From Strongylocentrotus droebachiensis (taxonomy: Eukaryota > Echinodermata > Echinoidea > Camarodonta > Strongylocentrotidae): a stretch of 64,000 bases of DNA. The notes under the pieces are model-generated. The model searched no databases. It saw only the letters and a list, made by a program, of their open reading frames with translations, and was not told the DNA's origin. The DNA is taken from contig JAVYIG010004972.1 in NCBI GenBank assembly GCA_035222895.1, forward strand, positions 83,281 through 147,280, given 5' to 3'. Position 1 is the stretch's first letter, and every line of letters starts with the position of its first letter. Positions 1 through 13,340 of this stretch are shown here, piece after piece. The position numbers and the translations under genes were made by a program.

Positions 1-730
1 ATTAATGGTGATTATATTCATCTAGCAATGAATGTTAATAATGTCTGATTTAAAGCGTGCAGGAATAGGCGCTAGTTTTGTTGTTTTCAAAATATATTTA
101 GCTTGTATTTGGGGGGAGGATGGGTGGGGGGACAGGATAGTAATTTTGAGGAAGTACAGATCAAAAGAATGTCAAACAAGCGAAAAGTAATTTTTATAAT
201 ATAAAAACAACTTTATTTAGAATAAGTTCAAATCTTCAAATATGATGATGTGACGTCAATTACTGTTTCGTCAAAGTTTAGAATAAAGTATACGACCTGG
301 TTTTTACAGAAGTAGTAATAGCGCTTCCTTTAAATGAAATGTAAATTAACAATTTGTTTTTATTGTGAATTTGCTAGGGTAGGGTGAAAGTTAGAAAATG
401 TATAATTCTACACTCAAAAATTATGAAACGTATGCGTCACTCAGGCTATCGTAGTCATAAACACGTGAATTAGAGGAAGATACATTATAGCGATGATGTT
501 TGGACCAAAGGCATACCAAGCCGACAATGTCTTTCTAGTGGACCCTCAGAAAAAACAGTCATAAAGCCCCTGCGGCAGGTTTCTTTCTTTAATTCTTCCT
601 TTAGTTACAATATCTAGTCAGTCAACCGATTTATAAAGAAATGCCATGATTTTTTTCTTTTCAAAATCCGAATGCCAGATTTTCTTTTTCGTTTTGTTTA
701 TTTGTTTGTTTGTTGCTCATTTAAGTCTCT

Positions 731-813
731 GTCCCTCCCTCTCTCTGTCTTTCTGTCTCTGTTTCTCTCTCTGACTCTCTCTCTGTCTCTGTCTCTCTCT
801 CTCTCTCTCTCTC

Positions 814-851
<38 letters not shown>

Positions 852-857
852 CCCTTC
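731..857. repeat. CT microsatellite
   Basis: Nearly uninterrupted CTCT with a few G and T variants. It produces spurious Ser/Leu or Arg/Glu frames. Confidence 0.95.
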
Positions 858-1084
858 TCTCTTTATTCGTTATGGCCGTATAGAAGAAAATGTTCACATC
901 CATATCGCGCCTTGACAGATTCCTCTGATTTTCGTCAATAAAAAATAAAAAAATCGCAACTGTAAACCGGTGCAATTTTGAATTGCAAGGGGATATAACT
1001 ATACAATCGTTTGACAATATTCAAGTGTCTGGTTTTAAAAAACCCAAAGTGTTTGCTAAGGTTCAATGTTCCTAATTAGTAGAA

Positions 1085-1119
1085 GTGAGAGTGAGTGAGT
1101 GAGTGTGTGTGTGTGTGTA

Positions 1120-1176
<57 letters not shown>
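1085..1176. repeat. Compound GT / GA microsatellite
   Basis: GAGTGAGT passes into (GT)n and then (GA)n. Confidence 0.95.
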
Positions 1177-1227
1177 AATACATAGACCTATTGTTTTCCC
1201 CTCTAAAGATAGCCGATGCTGCGTTTT

Positions 1228-1826
1228 ACAAAGGAGGTCATTTCATTACCCCCTCCCCACCACCGAACTACAGCAACATGGGGGCAATCAGACTAAGGGT
1301 GGGGGTAATGAGCTGTAAAAACACCAGTATACCGGGTATTCAAGAAATGTCGTTCCTCTTCCTACATAAAGTGGTTTACCATGCAGGAGGGGTCATTTCA
1401 TTACCCCTTCCCTCCTTCCGACACACCTCAATATGGGGGCCAAAACACTGGGATGGGGGGGGGGGGGGGGTATGATGCAATAAAAGAAACACTGGTATAT
1501 CGGTAAGAATATTCGTTTTTTCTATCTGTACAGAATGTGGGTATATAATTAAACATTTAAAAGGGGGAATTTCATTACCCCTCCCCACCATTAGACTACC
1601 AAAACTTTGGGGCAATGGGCTAGGGGATTGGGATAATAAGAAGAAAAAACACTGCCATAATATATCAGGGAAAGAATTTCCATCTATAAGTATGGGTAGG
1701 GTAGTCATAAAAGGGGGTCATTCCATTACCCCTTCCTACCATCTGGACTACCGCAACATGGGGGCAATCGGACTGGGGCGGGGTAAGAGCGATGAAATCA
1801 CTGGTATATTGGGAAAGGCCGACTTG
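1228..1826 (+). repeat. Degenerate minisatellite, four copies of about 150-177 bp
   Basis: Units begin near 1230, 1384, 1561 and 1709. Each starts with a version of GGTCATTTCATTACCCC, continues with CATGGGGGCAATCGGACT-like text and ends with ACACTGGTATATCGG-like text. Confidence 0.8.
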
Positions 1827-2525
1827 TAGACAGACGAACTTGAGGTCCTATATAGATGCCAAGTTGTGTCTATTTTCCTTCCACTTTTGATTTCACAAAG
1901 TGATGAGTAAAAAGCACATCGAGCAGGAGGGAGAGAGGATAAGACTGAATGAAATCACATATTAGCCTAAACCAATCATCGACTTATTCATTTCACTGCG
2001 TCAGAATACAGTTGTTTTAAGGTAATATAGCTTTGTTAGAATACAACTTTTTTAAAACAATTTTTGACACATCGAATGAAACTTTTGTGAGATTTTTTTA
2101 GAGCTAACGCCATAAGCGCCCTGCCAATGCAGAGACCACCGCCATCATCATCAACGATAAATTCTGGTTCTGGTTAGTGTCAGAATGAATGTTCTTGAAA
2201 TAAATGTGTAGAAGGTAAATGAAGGGCTCTTATCATTACAAAAAAATGTATCTTCCTGGATATTCGGATTGTGAATTTAAACACCGACACTCTCAAATCA
2301 TATACTTCATTATCAAAATGTAAACAAAATATGGGGAATACTGCAATTAAGATGTTACTCAACTCAAAACACAACTTTAAAGAATGAGAAGTGCATTTAG
2401 TCTTCAGATAATGTCTGAAATTCAATGATCTTTATACACTATTGCCCTTAAAGTTCAAATGATTTTTCTCAACTCTTTATATGAAATGTTTTTAACAATA
2501 TTATTTATCCTTGTTAGATAAAGTT

Positions 2526-2573
2526 TATATCCTCTCAGAACTATATTGATCAATACAGTTCTGAGAAGATATA
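2526..2573. repeat. 48-bp palindrome
   Basis: Two 24-bp arms meet at TTGATCAA with two mismatches per arm. Each arm contains TCTCAGAACT. Confidence 0.88.
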
Positions 2574-3771
2574 ATCTTGATCTATCAAGAATAAATCATG
2601 TTGTCACAATTATTTCAGGAAAACAGGTACAAAAATGTGACTCCAACTTTATTGGCAATACTGTTTAACCCCTTTGGGAATCTTTGACCGAAATGAAATG
2701 TTTGGAAATAGTTTCATCGGTTTAACCTTGGGTAAATATGAGTCGATCTTGGTATGATATAAGCCGTGTTTATCATAATATGGGATCAGGGAATCTGTCA
2801 AGACAAATTTAGCCAGATTTTCACGTCAGTTATCATCGCAAAATTTCTATCCATTGTAAGAAATGAAAACCAGACGTGCGTAAAACGCAACCAAACACGA
2901 AAGAATGTAGATATAGAGCAAGAGATTTTGGAGAAGAACAAACTATACAGTTCTCAATTTCAACAAATTCAATTGACGGGCTTTGTTATCCCGCGAATGA
3001 AGGAAAACAAAAGCACCGTCAAAATCCACAAAATTGAACGATTTAGATATTTTCTGCATGGTTGAGGGTTTTCTCTTGCATCTATCTATATGTTATACAA
3101 AAAAATCCTTTGTTCTCTTATGGGCGACATGACAGTTTTCTCTCTCGAAATGTGTCTACCGTCGTGAAGTTTTTGTTTGTTTATTGTTATATTTTAAATC
3201 TCGATCAGGTAATTTTAATGGCAGCTGCTAACAAGAGATGGAAGAAATAAATACAAAACTTAATTTGTAAATGGGGAATGATAATATAATCATAAATCCA
3301 CAGGTATCCTTTGTAAATTCCTGAGATAATGAGATACGTTACTGCTGCAAATTTAATGCTAAATATCACACCTTCGAGAACCCATTTGACGCTATGAAAA
3401 ATGGATTGTTGCAATATTTTCCGTTATTTGAAAAACTGTTTTTTTTTTATTTATAAAATTAGATAAAATTGTATACCATATCGAAAGGAAATATTTGTAA
3501 TCATACACTCATACTTTGGTGTACTTATAGGGGGACTGGGACACGTGCCCCCCCCCCCATCAAGTAGCCTTGTAAATTCGCATTTAATTTTCTAAGTAAG
3601 CCGGAGCCCTCCCCAAAAGTTCCAGTGCCCCCCAAGCAAAGGATGGGTTTACGCTACGCCATTGTACACAGATCACAACATAAATATTTTATATCAGGGG
3701 CGTTTCTAGAAATCAATATATAACGGGAAAACACCAAGTGGTACAGACAATAATTCAGTGAAATAGGTTTT

Positions 3772-3906
3772 AAGGCCCTGTTTCAAAAAAACTTGTTATT
3801 AAAAGAAAGTTGCAGTAATTATAATCAGTTACTTAAATAATTGCGTTCGATTGGCCGTGAGCAAGCTTGTCATTGAAATTGTGCATGTTTGATGAAACAG
3901 GGCCCT
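3772..3906. mobile_element. Short MITE with GGCCCTGTTTCA termini
   Basis: The left end AAGGCCCTGTTTCA pairs with the right end TGAAACAGGGCCCTT around about 100 bp of non-coding sequence. The flanks suggest a TAA/TTA target. Confidence 0.75.
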
Positions 3907-4811
3907 TATCAGCTGAACAATGGAAACAAAAGGGAGTTGCTGCTACCTTGTTTGGCGTTAAACAATCAGGGATAGAGCAACGTCGATCTGGCGCTGCTCA
4001 GTGGCTGCCGGGCTCACGATCAATTGGGCAAAAAGAATTTCCATTTTCGGTTTAAGTTAATAAGATTTGGAGTAGACTTTAAAATATTATTATTATTGTT
4101 ATTATTAAGCCAATTGAAATCTGAAATACATATCGGGAGAAATTATTTGTCAACAATAATGATAGATTTCAATGGAATATAAAATGCAACCCTCTTTCTC
4201 ATTGTTTCACCGGCATCGCATCATTGTGTCCAGCAAAAAATAAATTTATGGTGTTCAACATGGTGAATTACTATTTTGTTTATGTACATGTATAATACAT
4301 TACAAGTATTTTACTTCTGGTGGATGTTTAGTAACGCAAAAACTTGTTTGTTTCTCGGAAGCAATATCAAAAGTGGTATAAGTATTTAAGTCATTCCTCT
4401 TCGATATACACAACTAAAGGAAGTTTCTTGATGGACAAAATAATACACAATTGTACGAGACGGGTGTTCCTACCGAGAACACTTTAAAAACAAGCTTAAT
4501 TGAGATACTTTTCACACGATTAGGCCTAGTTCTATAGTTTAGGTTGCTCAACTTGAAGTTAAATGCTTCTTAGGATTATTTATTTAAAAAATGATGCACT
4601 AAAACAATGTTTTTAGAAAAGAATAGTTTGAAATGAGAATAATGCATAATCCATCAAAATATAAAGACCCAATTAAATTCGTCGTTTAACATACAATACG
4701 GTAGGACCACAATAGAATTGAAATGAAATGATATTTTTCCTTCCTCAGTACTTTGTAAAACAATCCTAAATTACTTATTTTAAAAATGTAAACAACAAAT
4801 ATTTCACAAAC

Positions 4812-4905
4812 CTTGTTTGAACGTCCCTCGCTTTTTCGGTTGCTGCTTGATATCGTTGACGATGTCGGCGTAAACGACGCGGAAGTCGAGTAGGGAGTAT
4901 GATGC
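4812..4905 (-). CDS. Possible isolated coding exon of an unidentified gene
   Basis: On the minus strand this 94-nt segment has an acceptor (CATTACACAG) and a donor-like GTTTGT. It is open in one frame, giving ASYSLLDFRVVYADIVNDIK then QQPKKRGTFKQ. Codon use looks protein-like (GAC TTC CGC GTC GTT TAC GCC GAC ATC GTC AAC) and it is more GC-rich than its surroundings. I do not recognise the protein, and no neighbouring exon was found. It could be one exon of a minus-strand gene or chance. Confidence 0.3.
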
Positions 4906-6621
4906 CTGTGTAATGATGAGAACGATTGATGGATAAACTCTACAATCTCAAGTCCTGATAACCACTAAAATCCAACCCTCGACGACTGATGATCGAGTGA
5001 TGATCTCTCGCCTTTCAAACTTCCTCAACCTACTGTCTGGATGATTCTGAGAACGGATACCAATTTTTTTCCCCCTCCGCCAACTTCTCGCCAAACCCCT
5101 CCCACAACACCAGTGGTGATCTGTGTCCGTTAATCAAAACCCAGTAACCCTTGACACGGTTGTTGACAATCTATGGATGCACCCATCTAGGCATCCCTCT
5201 CGAGTGCCTGCCTCCATCCCTTTTATTCTTCCAAAGGTCCTCTTTATTAACACACTGGTTGATCACCATCAAACATCATCGCCATTCGAGCGGCAAATAT
5301 GGTTAGAATTAAGAAATATCAGCTTATTCTCGGCTCGCTATGTTTCGGTTGAGCTGCGTTGGTTGAATTCATGAAGCACGAGCGAAAATGTCATTTTATT
5401 GAGAGAAAAAAACTCATTGCTTTGTGTTTCACGTCAAACAAAATGGTAGTTTTTACTCCATTGGTGCATTACAAGAGTTTTGATATTGATCATTATTTGA
5501 AAGCAGAAATTTTCTTTCCGTAAATCATGTTCTTGTTTCATGTTTAATTTCATTCTCATTAATTGAATGAGAAGCTATTAATCTGTAGTTGTAAACGGAA
5601 TTTTTATGATTACTGTCTGCAACTGAGATTTCATCCGATTTTGTGCAAATTTAGACTTAATACCAAGTGAATATTTATTTTTGGTCCCCCCTTTGCACCT
5701 TTGCACTAATTTCCATTTATTTGCGATGATGAAAGTTTTAGATTCAAAAAGTTTTGTTATTCATTAAACCTGTTATTAAAAATGACAAAATATTAGGCCA
5801 TCTCGATCCACCCAAACAACACACTCCAAACCAACAATTTATTTTGATTTCCGTTGTAAAATATATAACCTGTTTCGTAGATTATTGTTATTACGGACAA
5901 AACGTTTAGAGTCATTATATCTTGTGAATAAATGCCCCAGAAACCTAGAATTTACGAGATAATAATTACTGCAAAGAATAATGCAATAAGTACCAGTACT
6001 TAAACAGTCGAGAGAGCTGCGAATTACTCGCCCACCCCCCCCCCCCCCCCAATCTTGTTGGTTTTATTTTTATCAATGCCCTATGCATCAGGGCAGGCAA
6101 TGGATGCGGTTTTAGTACCGTATGATCAGAAAACTGATGACAAAGGAAATGAAAAAAAAATCATCTTATCCATCTTTTGTCTGCCTGAAAACGATCTGAT
6201 ATGTGTCATTTGATTATCAGATGGGTTTTTTAATAGCTGGCTCTTTGAAAGTAGCTGACCACAAAAATGTCACTGATGTAGTATAATAATTTTGGCCATC
6301 CTGTCCGCAGGGTTCCAAGAGATTATACCAATTAAATTCAAAGCATAAATTGGATTATAAATACAAAAAGACAATCATTTAGATTTAGTGATTTATTTTC
6401 CAAGTTCATTTCATTTTATGTTATATTATACTCAATGAAATTTTGTTTTGTTGGCCTATAATTAATGGAAACACTTTTGACGGCTTAGATGGTTTCATTC
6501 TCATCTTTATATGCTAATTATATGTATTTGTATGTATAAATGTTTCGAGTGTGTGACGTATTACAGGCCCGAAATGAGACACAAAATAAGCTTGATATAA
6601 GACGTAAATGATATACCATGG

Positions 6622-6642
6622 TCCATGGAGTTACTCCATGGA
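6622..6642. repeat. Short perfect palindrome
   Basis: TCCATGGAGT and ACTCCATGGA are separated by one base, next to another CCATGG. Function unknown. Confidence 0.85.
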
Positions 6643-7589
6643 TATACGATGATAACAAAACCTACACCCAATTCTTGTAAAGTGCTTTATCATGTATATT
6701 TGTCTTGAATTGTTTTCTAATCACACGCATTTGACTTTGCCAACTTCTGCGGAATAAACCTCACTCAGGAAATAATACAGATATTCCCCTAGAGTATTTC
6801 AGACTGGAAGCGTTTAGGATAGAGTGATTTACATCAATTATTTCTTTGATTCAATCAAATCTTTTTGTCCTGCATATATATTAAATGTGTCGTGTGCAGG
6901 ACACACGAAAGGTATGGTGATATGGTGTCTGGAGGTATATTTGATTGAAAGTGTCGTTGCTGTAGAAGTCATGGAAAAGAGTCATGGTACAATGGTGGTG
7001 ATGATGATGATGATGATGATAATGATGATAATAATAACAATAATAATAACAACAATAATAATAATACTAATGATACTAATAATATTTTTTTCTTCTCTTT
7101 GCCTCTTAGAGGTGTTTATTCAATATTCAAACAATAACATAATTTTGCTTCCATTTTAGCAACTCAATGCAACATCAATAATACACAAATTATTTATTCA
7201 AATATAACTAAGCAAATACGCAGGAAATTTCATATTTTGTCCTTTCAAATGTTCGTTTATTTTTATTCTGTTACTCATTTCTCTCTTAAATAAATAAATC
7301 AAATTCAAATCTCTATTATCATACCCATACTTATTACTAAAAATAATCATGTTATAAATAGACCAAAAAGCAATCATCATTATCAAATCGATTTCGGTTA
7401 GCGAATTCATTTTGAGTAATAAAACCATATATTTAAGGTTGAAAGCATGTAAAACGAAGTCCTTTAAATATTCAAAGAAGGTTTCGTTTGCCTTACATGA
7501 AATGAAAGTATGAAGCACATCCAATATTAGTTTTAGAAATATTCTAGGTATATAATTCTTAATTCATCGACGATGTCTGTAAGCGCTTT

Positions 7590-7870
7590 ATAAATATATT
7601 ATTATCCCAAGTCATCGGATTTAGGCTTGCCAGCACACAATGTCATTCTCCAGGCCCTTGGGATCATTCTAGCTAGGCGCCATTTTACATCACAATGCAA
7701 ACAACATTGAATATCGCATTTGCCACTCTCTACCCATTTATACAATGTGTAGGGAGTGGCAAATGCGGATGTCTTGGCAAAGGACGTTGGTGCCGAGCTG
7801 AGATTCGAAACCTTGACACTTAAGAGGGAAAGCCAAGTGAATGAATCACTACACCGCGACTCTTCCAAAT
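7590..7870 (-). mobile_element. tRNA-derived SINE (minus strand)
   Basis: Read on the minus strand, a tRNA-like head (GTCGCGGTGTAGTGATTCA, then B-box-like GGTTTCGAATCTC) is followed by a tail with TTTATAAAGCGCTTA near 7590. Tails of this kind recur at about 9968, 29725 and 41995. Two frames crossing the region are by-products. Confidence 0.6.
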
Positions 7871-7875
7871 ACGTT

Positions 7876-8225
7876 GACGGTGGTGGTGATGGCGGCGGTG
7901 GTGGTGGTGGTGGTGGTGGTGGTGGTGGCAGCGGTGGTGGTGGTGGTGGTGGTGGTGGTGGTGGCAGCGGTGGTGGTGGTGGTGGTGGTGGTGGTGGTGG
8001 TGGTGATGGTATTGGTGGTATTGGTGGTATTGGTGGTGGTGGTATTGGTGGTGGTGGTGGTGGTGGTATTGGTGGTGGTGGTATTGGTGGTGGTGGTGGT
8101 GGTGGTGGTTTTGATGGTGGTAACGGTGATTAAGGTGGTGGCGGCGGTGGTGATGGTAGTGGTGGAAGTCATGGTAAAAATGGTGATGAAGGTGGTAAAC
8201 TTGATGGTAAAGTTGGTGGTGTTGG
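7876..8225 (+). repeat. GGT trinucleotide array, about 350 bp
   Basis: Long runs of GGT with scattered GGC, GAT and ATT units. It gives long poly-Gly, poly-Val and poly-Thr frames in three phases, none of which is taken as a gene. Confidence 0.95.
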
Positions 8226-8759
8226 CACTAAGTCGCTATGGAGGTAATCAAGGTATTTATTGTAGTAAAAAAAAATGATGTAGAAGGTGGGGGGCAAGAT
8301 ATTCCTAGCCCCTCTGGCATCGCTCTCCTTTTATCCTTATCTTACCCCTTCAAGTTTCAATTTAGTTTATTTTCTTCAAGTTTCAATTTTCTTTACCAAG
8401 TAGCCTACATGTATAAAAGCACAATCACTTTTATTATAATGCATCATCTTTTTAAGTAAGCGTTTGGGAAGGGCCCGTCAAGGAAAAACATCGGTAACCT
8501 GTTTTCTCGCTTCTCTCATTACGCCACAAATGAGAAGCAATTAATGTACTAAGGAAAATAAATGCGCAAATGCGATTCTCCTTGCGGCAAAGTGGTGAAA
8601 TTGCATTTAAATTAATTTCAAATAGCTCCGCAACAAAACAACGGAATGACGGGAAGGCGGTTCGAAACACATTCGAAAGTCTTTTAGATTGGATATCGGC
8701 GATTGCCGAGTGACTTTTTTTAGGGAACAATTAGTATTGATGACATTGTCCTATGCCCT

Positions 8760-9120
8760 CTAAATAGCGTTAATTTTGACTCGGGTTGTTTTTGGCGTGC
8801 AGTCTTGAACAATAGTGAGACATTGGCGGACATGAGAGAGATAAAAGCTCAATTGTTCGACTGAAGAATTTCTAAAGCGCGCACGTGGTAGTGAAGCGAA
8901 ACCACGTGGTGAAGATCACCCGCGCGCATCGCGCGTGGCTCACCAATTACGCCACGGCAATTTCCTGCTGAATACATCGGTGGAATGAGCATTTGGAAGA
9001 TATTATCCATAACGTCTAACGGAGTAAAGATCGAAACTGCATGCGCTTGAGTAGTGAAGCAGAGACGCGCGAGACAACACGAGCCTCAACTATTTTGTCC
9101 TATTTGGTCTCTCGTCTTCT
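8760..9120. promoter_or_regulatory. CpG-richer patch, possible cis-regulatory module
   Basis: It contains a Sox-type GAACAATAG, two CACGTGG E-boxes in inverted setting (about 8883-8914), CCAATTA and GATA-like sites in ordinary-complexity sequence. The inverted E-box pair lies in a CACGTGG...CCACGTGG arrangement. Function is inference only. Confidence 0.2.
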
Positions 9121-10014
9121 CGATGACAAACAGGAAATATTTGACAGTGAACATTTCTTCAATGATAATTTATGACTGATTTATTAATGAAGCATTACAC
9201 CCAAGCAGACCTGTTTTTCCTCCTCTGTACTTGAACTTTCCAAGAAAATACCCTTTCCATCATTCTACTTTTCTCTTTCTTATTTAATCATACGAAAAAT
9301 AGGTTGTTCCATCGCTAAAACGAATAAGTAATAGGCCTACATTAAATGAATTGAGTAAAGATAATTATGCTACAGCCATCTTTAACAGGCTTAATTTCAT
9401 ATCAAGCGATACGATTTCATAAGCGTTTTCTATATTTAAACGCTCTGAGTATTAATATTGTATATAATATATAATATAGAATTAAATTGATTTCAATTGT
9501 GATCTCTCCATATAATATTCCTACATACACATTATATGTACACGTATATATGAATTGTTATGAAAGAAAAAAAATACTTTTTACTAACTTACCCTAAAAA
9601 AATAAGATATAAAAATATCCGATATTAACATGGTTAAGGGTATACAAAATCTCAAGTTTCGTCTGACATTGAATAAATCTCAGAATACCGGGCAATCAAG
9701 GGCGATAACTCTGTCATTTGATGAATATTTTTTATGGGAAACGCAGGAATCGCTGGACGTCTTCATAATATGCCTTGTAAATCATATGACAGTGACACCC
9801 ACTTGATTTGTTTTAATGACGTCACAATAGAAAGAGAAAGAGAGAGAGAGAGAGAGAAAAAAAAAAGGGGGGGGGGTAAAGACGGTCTGACTTTGGTAGC
9901 TGCCGAGAATGCATATTTGGCGTATCCAAAAATGGTTGAACGGGGATGGGGTCATATTACTTTTGCTTGTAAAGCGCTTTGAATTGTGCTGCATAACCAT
10001 TTCATCCTTATTGT

Positions 10015-10039
10015 TATTATCATTATCATCATCATCATT

Positions 10040-10071
<32 letters not shown>

Positions 10072-10118
10072 TATCATCATCATTATCATCATCAGCATCA
10101 TCATTATCATCGTAGTTG
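10015..10118. repeat. TCA/TTA trinucleotide array after a SINE-type tail
   Basis: TCATCATCA with TTA variants, preceded by GTAAAGCGCTTTGAATTG, the tail motif of the local SINE family. Confidence 0.9.
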
Positions 10119-11502
10119 GTATTATCAGCATTAGTAGTGGTAGTAATTCTTCACTTCACAATACATGTGGGGTGTAAGCAGCCTCGCGGACCGTAGACAT
10201 AGCGAAAGTTGTATTACTTTTTTTGTTAAATAATTTATGGAATACATTCATTTGGGAAGGGTAAAAAGCCGAGTTTATGCTGGATATGCCACCGATTTTT
10301 AAGGAATACTGATGATAGTATTTGTGAGGGGCCTTATAGCTTAATAATGAATGAACTTTGAGCAGTGAAAGGGAAACAATATAATTTTGAGTGCTGTACG
10401 TGTGTAGACAATTTTCCATGGTCATAATGTGGAATGCGGAAAGAAAAAAATAGAGATGGAACGGAGAGAGAGAAAGAGAAAGAGAGAGAGAGACTGAGAG
10501 AGAGAGGGGTAGAGAAAGAGGAGGGGGATGGGAGGAGGGGTAAGGGTAAAATAGACAAGGAAAGAAGAGAATGAGCAAAGAGATACATAAGATCTCGCGT
10601 ATAGTGTTGCAGGTGCACGCGCGCTCTTCATCGGTTGAGCGATTCTTGTTCAAAAACACGTGCGCATCCTCGGCACGCGCCTATCTATCTATTCTATACT
10701 CCATGCGATCTCGTGTTCTGGGCTGATAACCAGTCATTCAAACACTCAAAAGTGATGTAAATGTAGTTTGAAATTGAATAGATATAGAATAGTCAACAAC
10801 AAAAAGGAGAATTATAACACAATAAACTCCGACGACGAAGGGTTGCAGAAAATGCTTCGGAAGTCATTGTTTATAGCGAAGCTCATTAAGACGACGTAAT
10901 CGAGGTCGACCAATAAACGTGCAGAAACGCGGAACGTTGCTTGTAGAGATGCAACTATTGTTAGTTTTCATATTCATATAAGAGGCTTTGTTTTTCGTCT
11001 TTATCACTTTGTGATGCTTAGCACCCATTTCTCCGCATGGTTATCAGCTGCTTTGGGCAAAAATCGCAATAATGTTGTAGGGAAATACTAATTTTCATCA
11101 TGATCATAAAGATTTTTGTTTTTGGAACATTAACAACAAAATTCTTCGAAACAACATTTAAACATATTCATTATAACAATATAGCCTATGACAATAATGG
11201 CAAAATATAAACTATTAAACAATTAAATTTGGATGAAAGTTTATTGTTTAAGGATTTCAATGATAACTGATCATGGTTGCAATATTATAAAGAAGAAGAA
11301 ATTGATAATGCATTGGTGCGAATTAATAAAATCAAACGTTTTATTGTCTGAACATTTCGGAATGCAAACTCGTTCCTTCGTCAGGGGAGTTATAACGTAG
11401 GCCTATGTCCTTATGGACGCATTATGATTTTTTGATAATAAATATCTTCCCTTAGCAAGGTAGGGTAAGATGGGGAGGGAGTGATGGTTTATTAGAGTAG
11501 AG

Positions 11503-12118
11503 GTGTCGTAGTCCAGTGGTTTAGTCACTTGACTGGAAATGTAAAGGTCATGGGTTCGAGCCCCGGCAGGGAACTAATGACTTCAGCATGCATTTGATTT
11601 ACATTGCTTCTCTCCACATAGGGTTGAGTACCCGGTATAGAGTACCAAAGCTGTGACGTCAACAACAAAAAAATATTTTTAGAATGTCTCCTAATGGTTA
11701 GGAGATCATGAGTTCCTATAGGAAATATATTTATTCAGATGGTCATATCTCAGCCAATACTTAACATATTCAATTGGTTTTCGACATTCGGACATTAATT
11801 TTGATGCTCTTTCGGAAAATGAAAAAAAAAAAGAGAAATTCTATTTTTTGTTTTGATGACGTCACACTTCACCACTCTATATAGATGCGAACGTCGTTAC
11901 AATTTGTTGGATTGTACGCGCCCGGTAAAAAAAGGCGACTAGCTGGAATACTCCGCAGGAAATGGGGATTGTGTAATGCGATGTGCAGAATAGTAACTGA
12001 ATCCAGTGACCAGGGTATAATGATACTGTGAATGCTTTGGTCTGTTAATGGTAAAGCGCGATATAAGAAACCGTTATTATTCTTATCATTATTATCATCG
12101 TTATTGTTATTATTATAT
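11503..12118 (+). mobile_element. tRNA-derived SINE, interrupted
   Basis: The head has A-box TAGTCCAGTGG (about 11510) and B-box GGTTCGAGCCC (about 11554) spaced as in a tRNA. The body follows with CATGCATTTGATTTACATTG. The tail TAAAGCGCGATATAAGAAACC and a TTAT repeat lie at 12052-12118. About 11650-11930 looks like inserted sequence. The acceptor stem does not pair, so this is not a functional tRNA. Confidence 0.7.
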
Positions 12119-13044
12119 TAATACGGAATGTAAAGTACCATTATATCGTCCCTATTTTCACGAAGTGACGGTAATCATATACGCCAATAATTATGTGGAC
12201 ATTCGTCGATCTCCCATTCAGTCTATATCCAGTCTTATATCAGCTCATGAAGGGGTTGATGTATCGGATTCTCTTATTTATCTTGAAATGTTCTAATAAA
12301 TCAGACAAATCCGCAAAAGAAAAAAATAAGTGAGAGAGAGAGAGAGAGAGAGAGAGAAAGGGACGAAAAGAGACAAAAACCAATACCAACAATTTCAAAA
12401 GCCATGAAAACAAAAACAGATAATACAGATTACGAAGTATAGATTATTGTCACAAGAAAGCCGACAACTATAGATAGACATTATAGGAATGAGATAAAGT
12501 GGTAGAGAAATAAACTGGAATAATGGTGACGAGGGCTGGAGGGAGGGGTTGGGGGGGGGGGGGGCAGGGGCGATAGTTGAAACAGAGTGGGTCTACTTAA
12601 ATCCGGAACTCTAAAGCCAGTTTGGATGCCAAAGGCCTTCAGAGGATTTAGATCAAAATCCTTCCGACTCCACGCCAATTTTCACCTCACTATCCTCGCA
12701 GATTACTCTAACTCAAAGTACAGATATGTAGAATTAAAATCAATGTATATTCAACAAGCTCCGAGTTTAGCACACTTTTCATGGTCACTGCACACAATGA
12801 AATGAAGAAGACAAGGGGAAGATGACGGAGAAGTGATTGGGAAAACGATGCATTTTTTTTTAACGTTTCAGCACATATTTATATTCTTAAAAAAAAAAGT
12901 AATGTATTTTGAAGCATAAAATCGAGAAGTTTGATCGTTTTATTGTCAGGAACACTACTATATAATGGCAAATGATTATGAATTGGAGGATTACCCAAAA
13001 CTTAGCATTATGAGAATACTGTTCTAGGGGTAGGATATACATAC

Positions 13045-13340
13045 AGAGAGAGAGAGAGAGAGAGAGGAGAGGGAGAGAAAGAGAAAGAGAGAGAGTGAGA
13101 AAGAAAGAGAGAGAGAGAGTATGGAAAGGAGATAAAGACAGAAAGGAAAACAAGAGGAAGGAGAGAGAAAAGGGAAAAGAGAGTTAGAGAGAGAGAGAAA
13201 AAAAGGATGGAGACAGACATACAGAGAGAGAGAGGAAGAGAGAGAGGGGGAGAGAGAGAGGGAGGCAAATACTGGATCATATTGATAGATTATTTAAATA
13301 TTTTGTATGGGAGAGAGGGAGAGAGAGAGAGAGAAAGAGA
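13045..13340. repeat. GA-rich microsatellite cluster
   Basis: Several (GA)n blocks broken by short unique sequence. Confidence 0.9.

Larger units (their letters stand above)
1..4811. other. Intergenic, repeat-rich
   Basis: Contains a CT microsatellite (about 731-857), a GT/GA tract (about 1085-1176), a four-copy minisatellite (1228-1826), a 48-bp palindrome (2526-2573) and a MITE (3772-3906). Remaining AT-rich stretches show only short unsupported reading frames. Confidence 0.7.
4906..11502. other. Intergenic, with microsatellites, a SINE and a CpG-richer patch
   Basis: Contains a short palindrome (6622-6642), an ATG/AAT tract (about 6997-7075), a SINE on the minus strand (7590-7870), a GGT array (7876-8225), a TCA array (about 10015-10118) and GA tracts. 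About 8760-9120 and 10600-10930 are richer in CpG and of ordinary complexity, and could be regulatory. No gene is supported. Confidence 0.65.

Noticed and set aside
2766-3065. A 99-codon plus-strand frame
   Set aside because: AT-rich, with no splice context or recognisable motif; codon use resembles the surrounding non-coding DNA.
7756-8278. Long Gly-, Val- and Thr-rich reading frames
   Set aside because: They are three phases of a GGT microsatellite with no flanking coding sequence.
11503-11577. Functional tRNA gene
   Set aside because: A and B boxes are present, but the acceptor stem does not pair and a SINE body follows.
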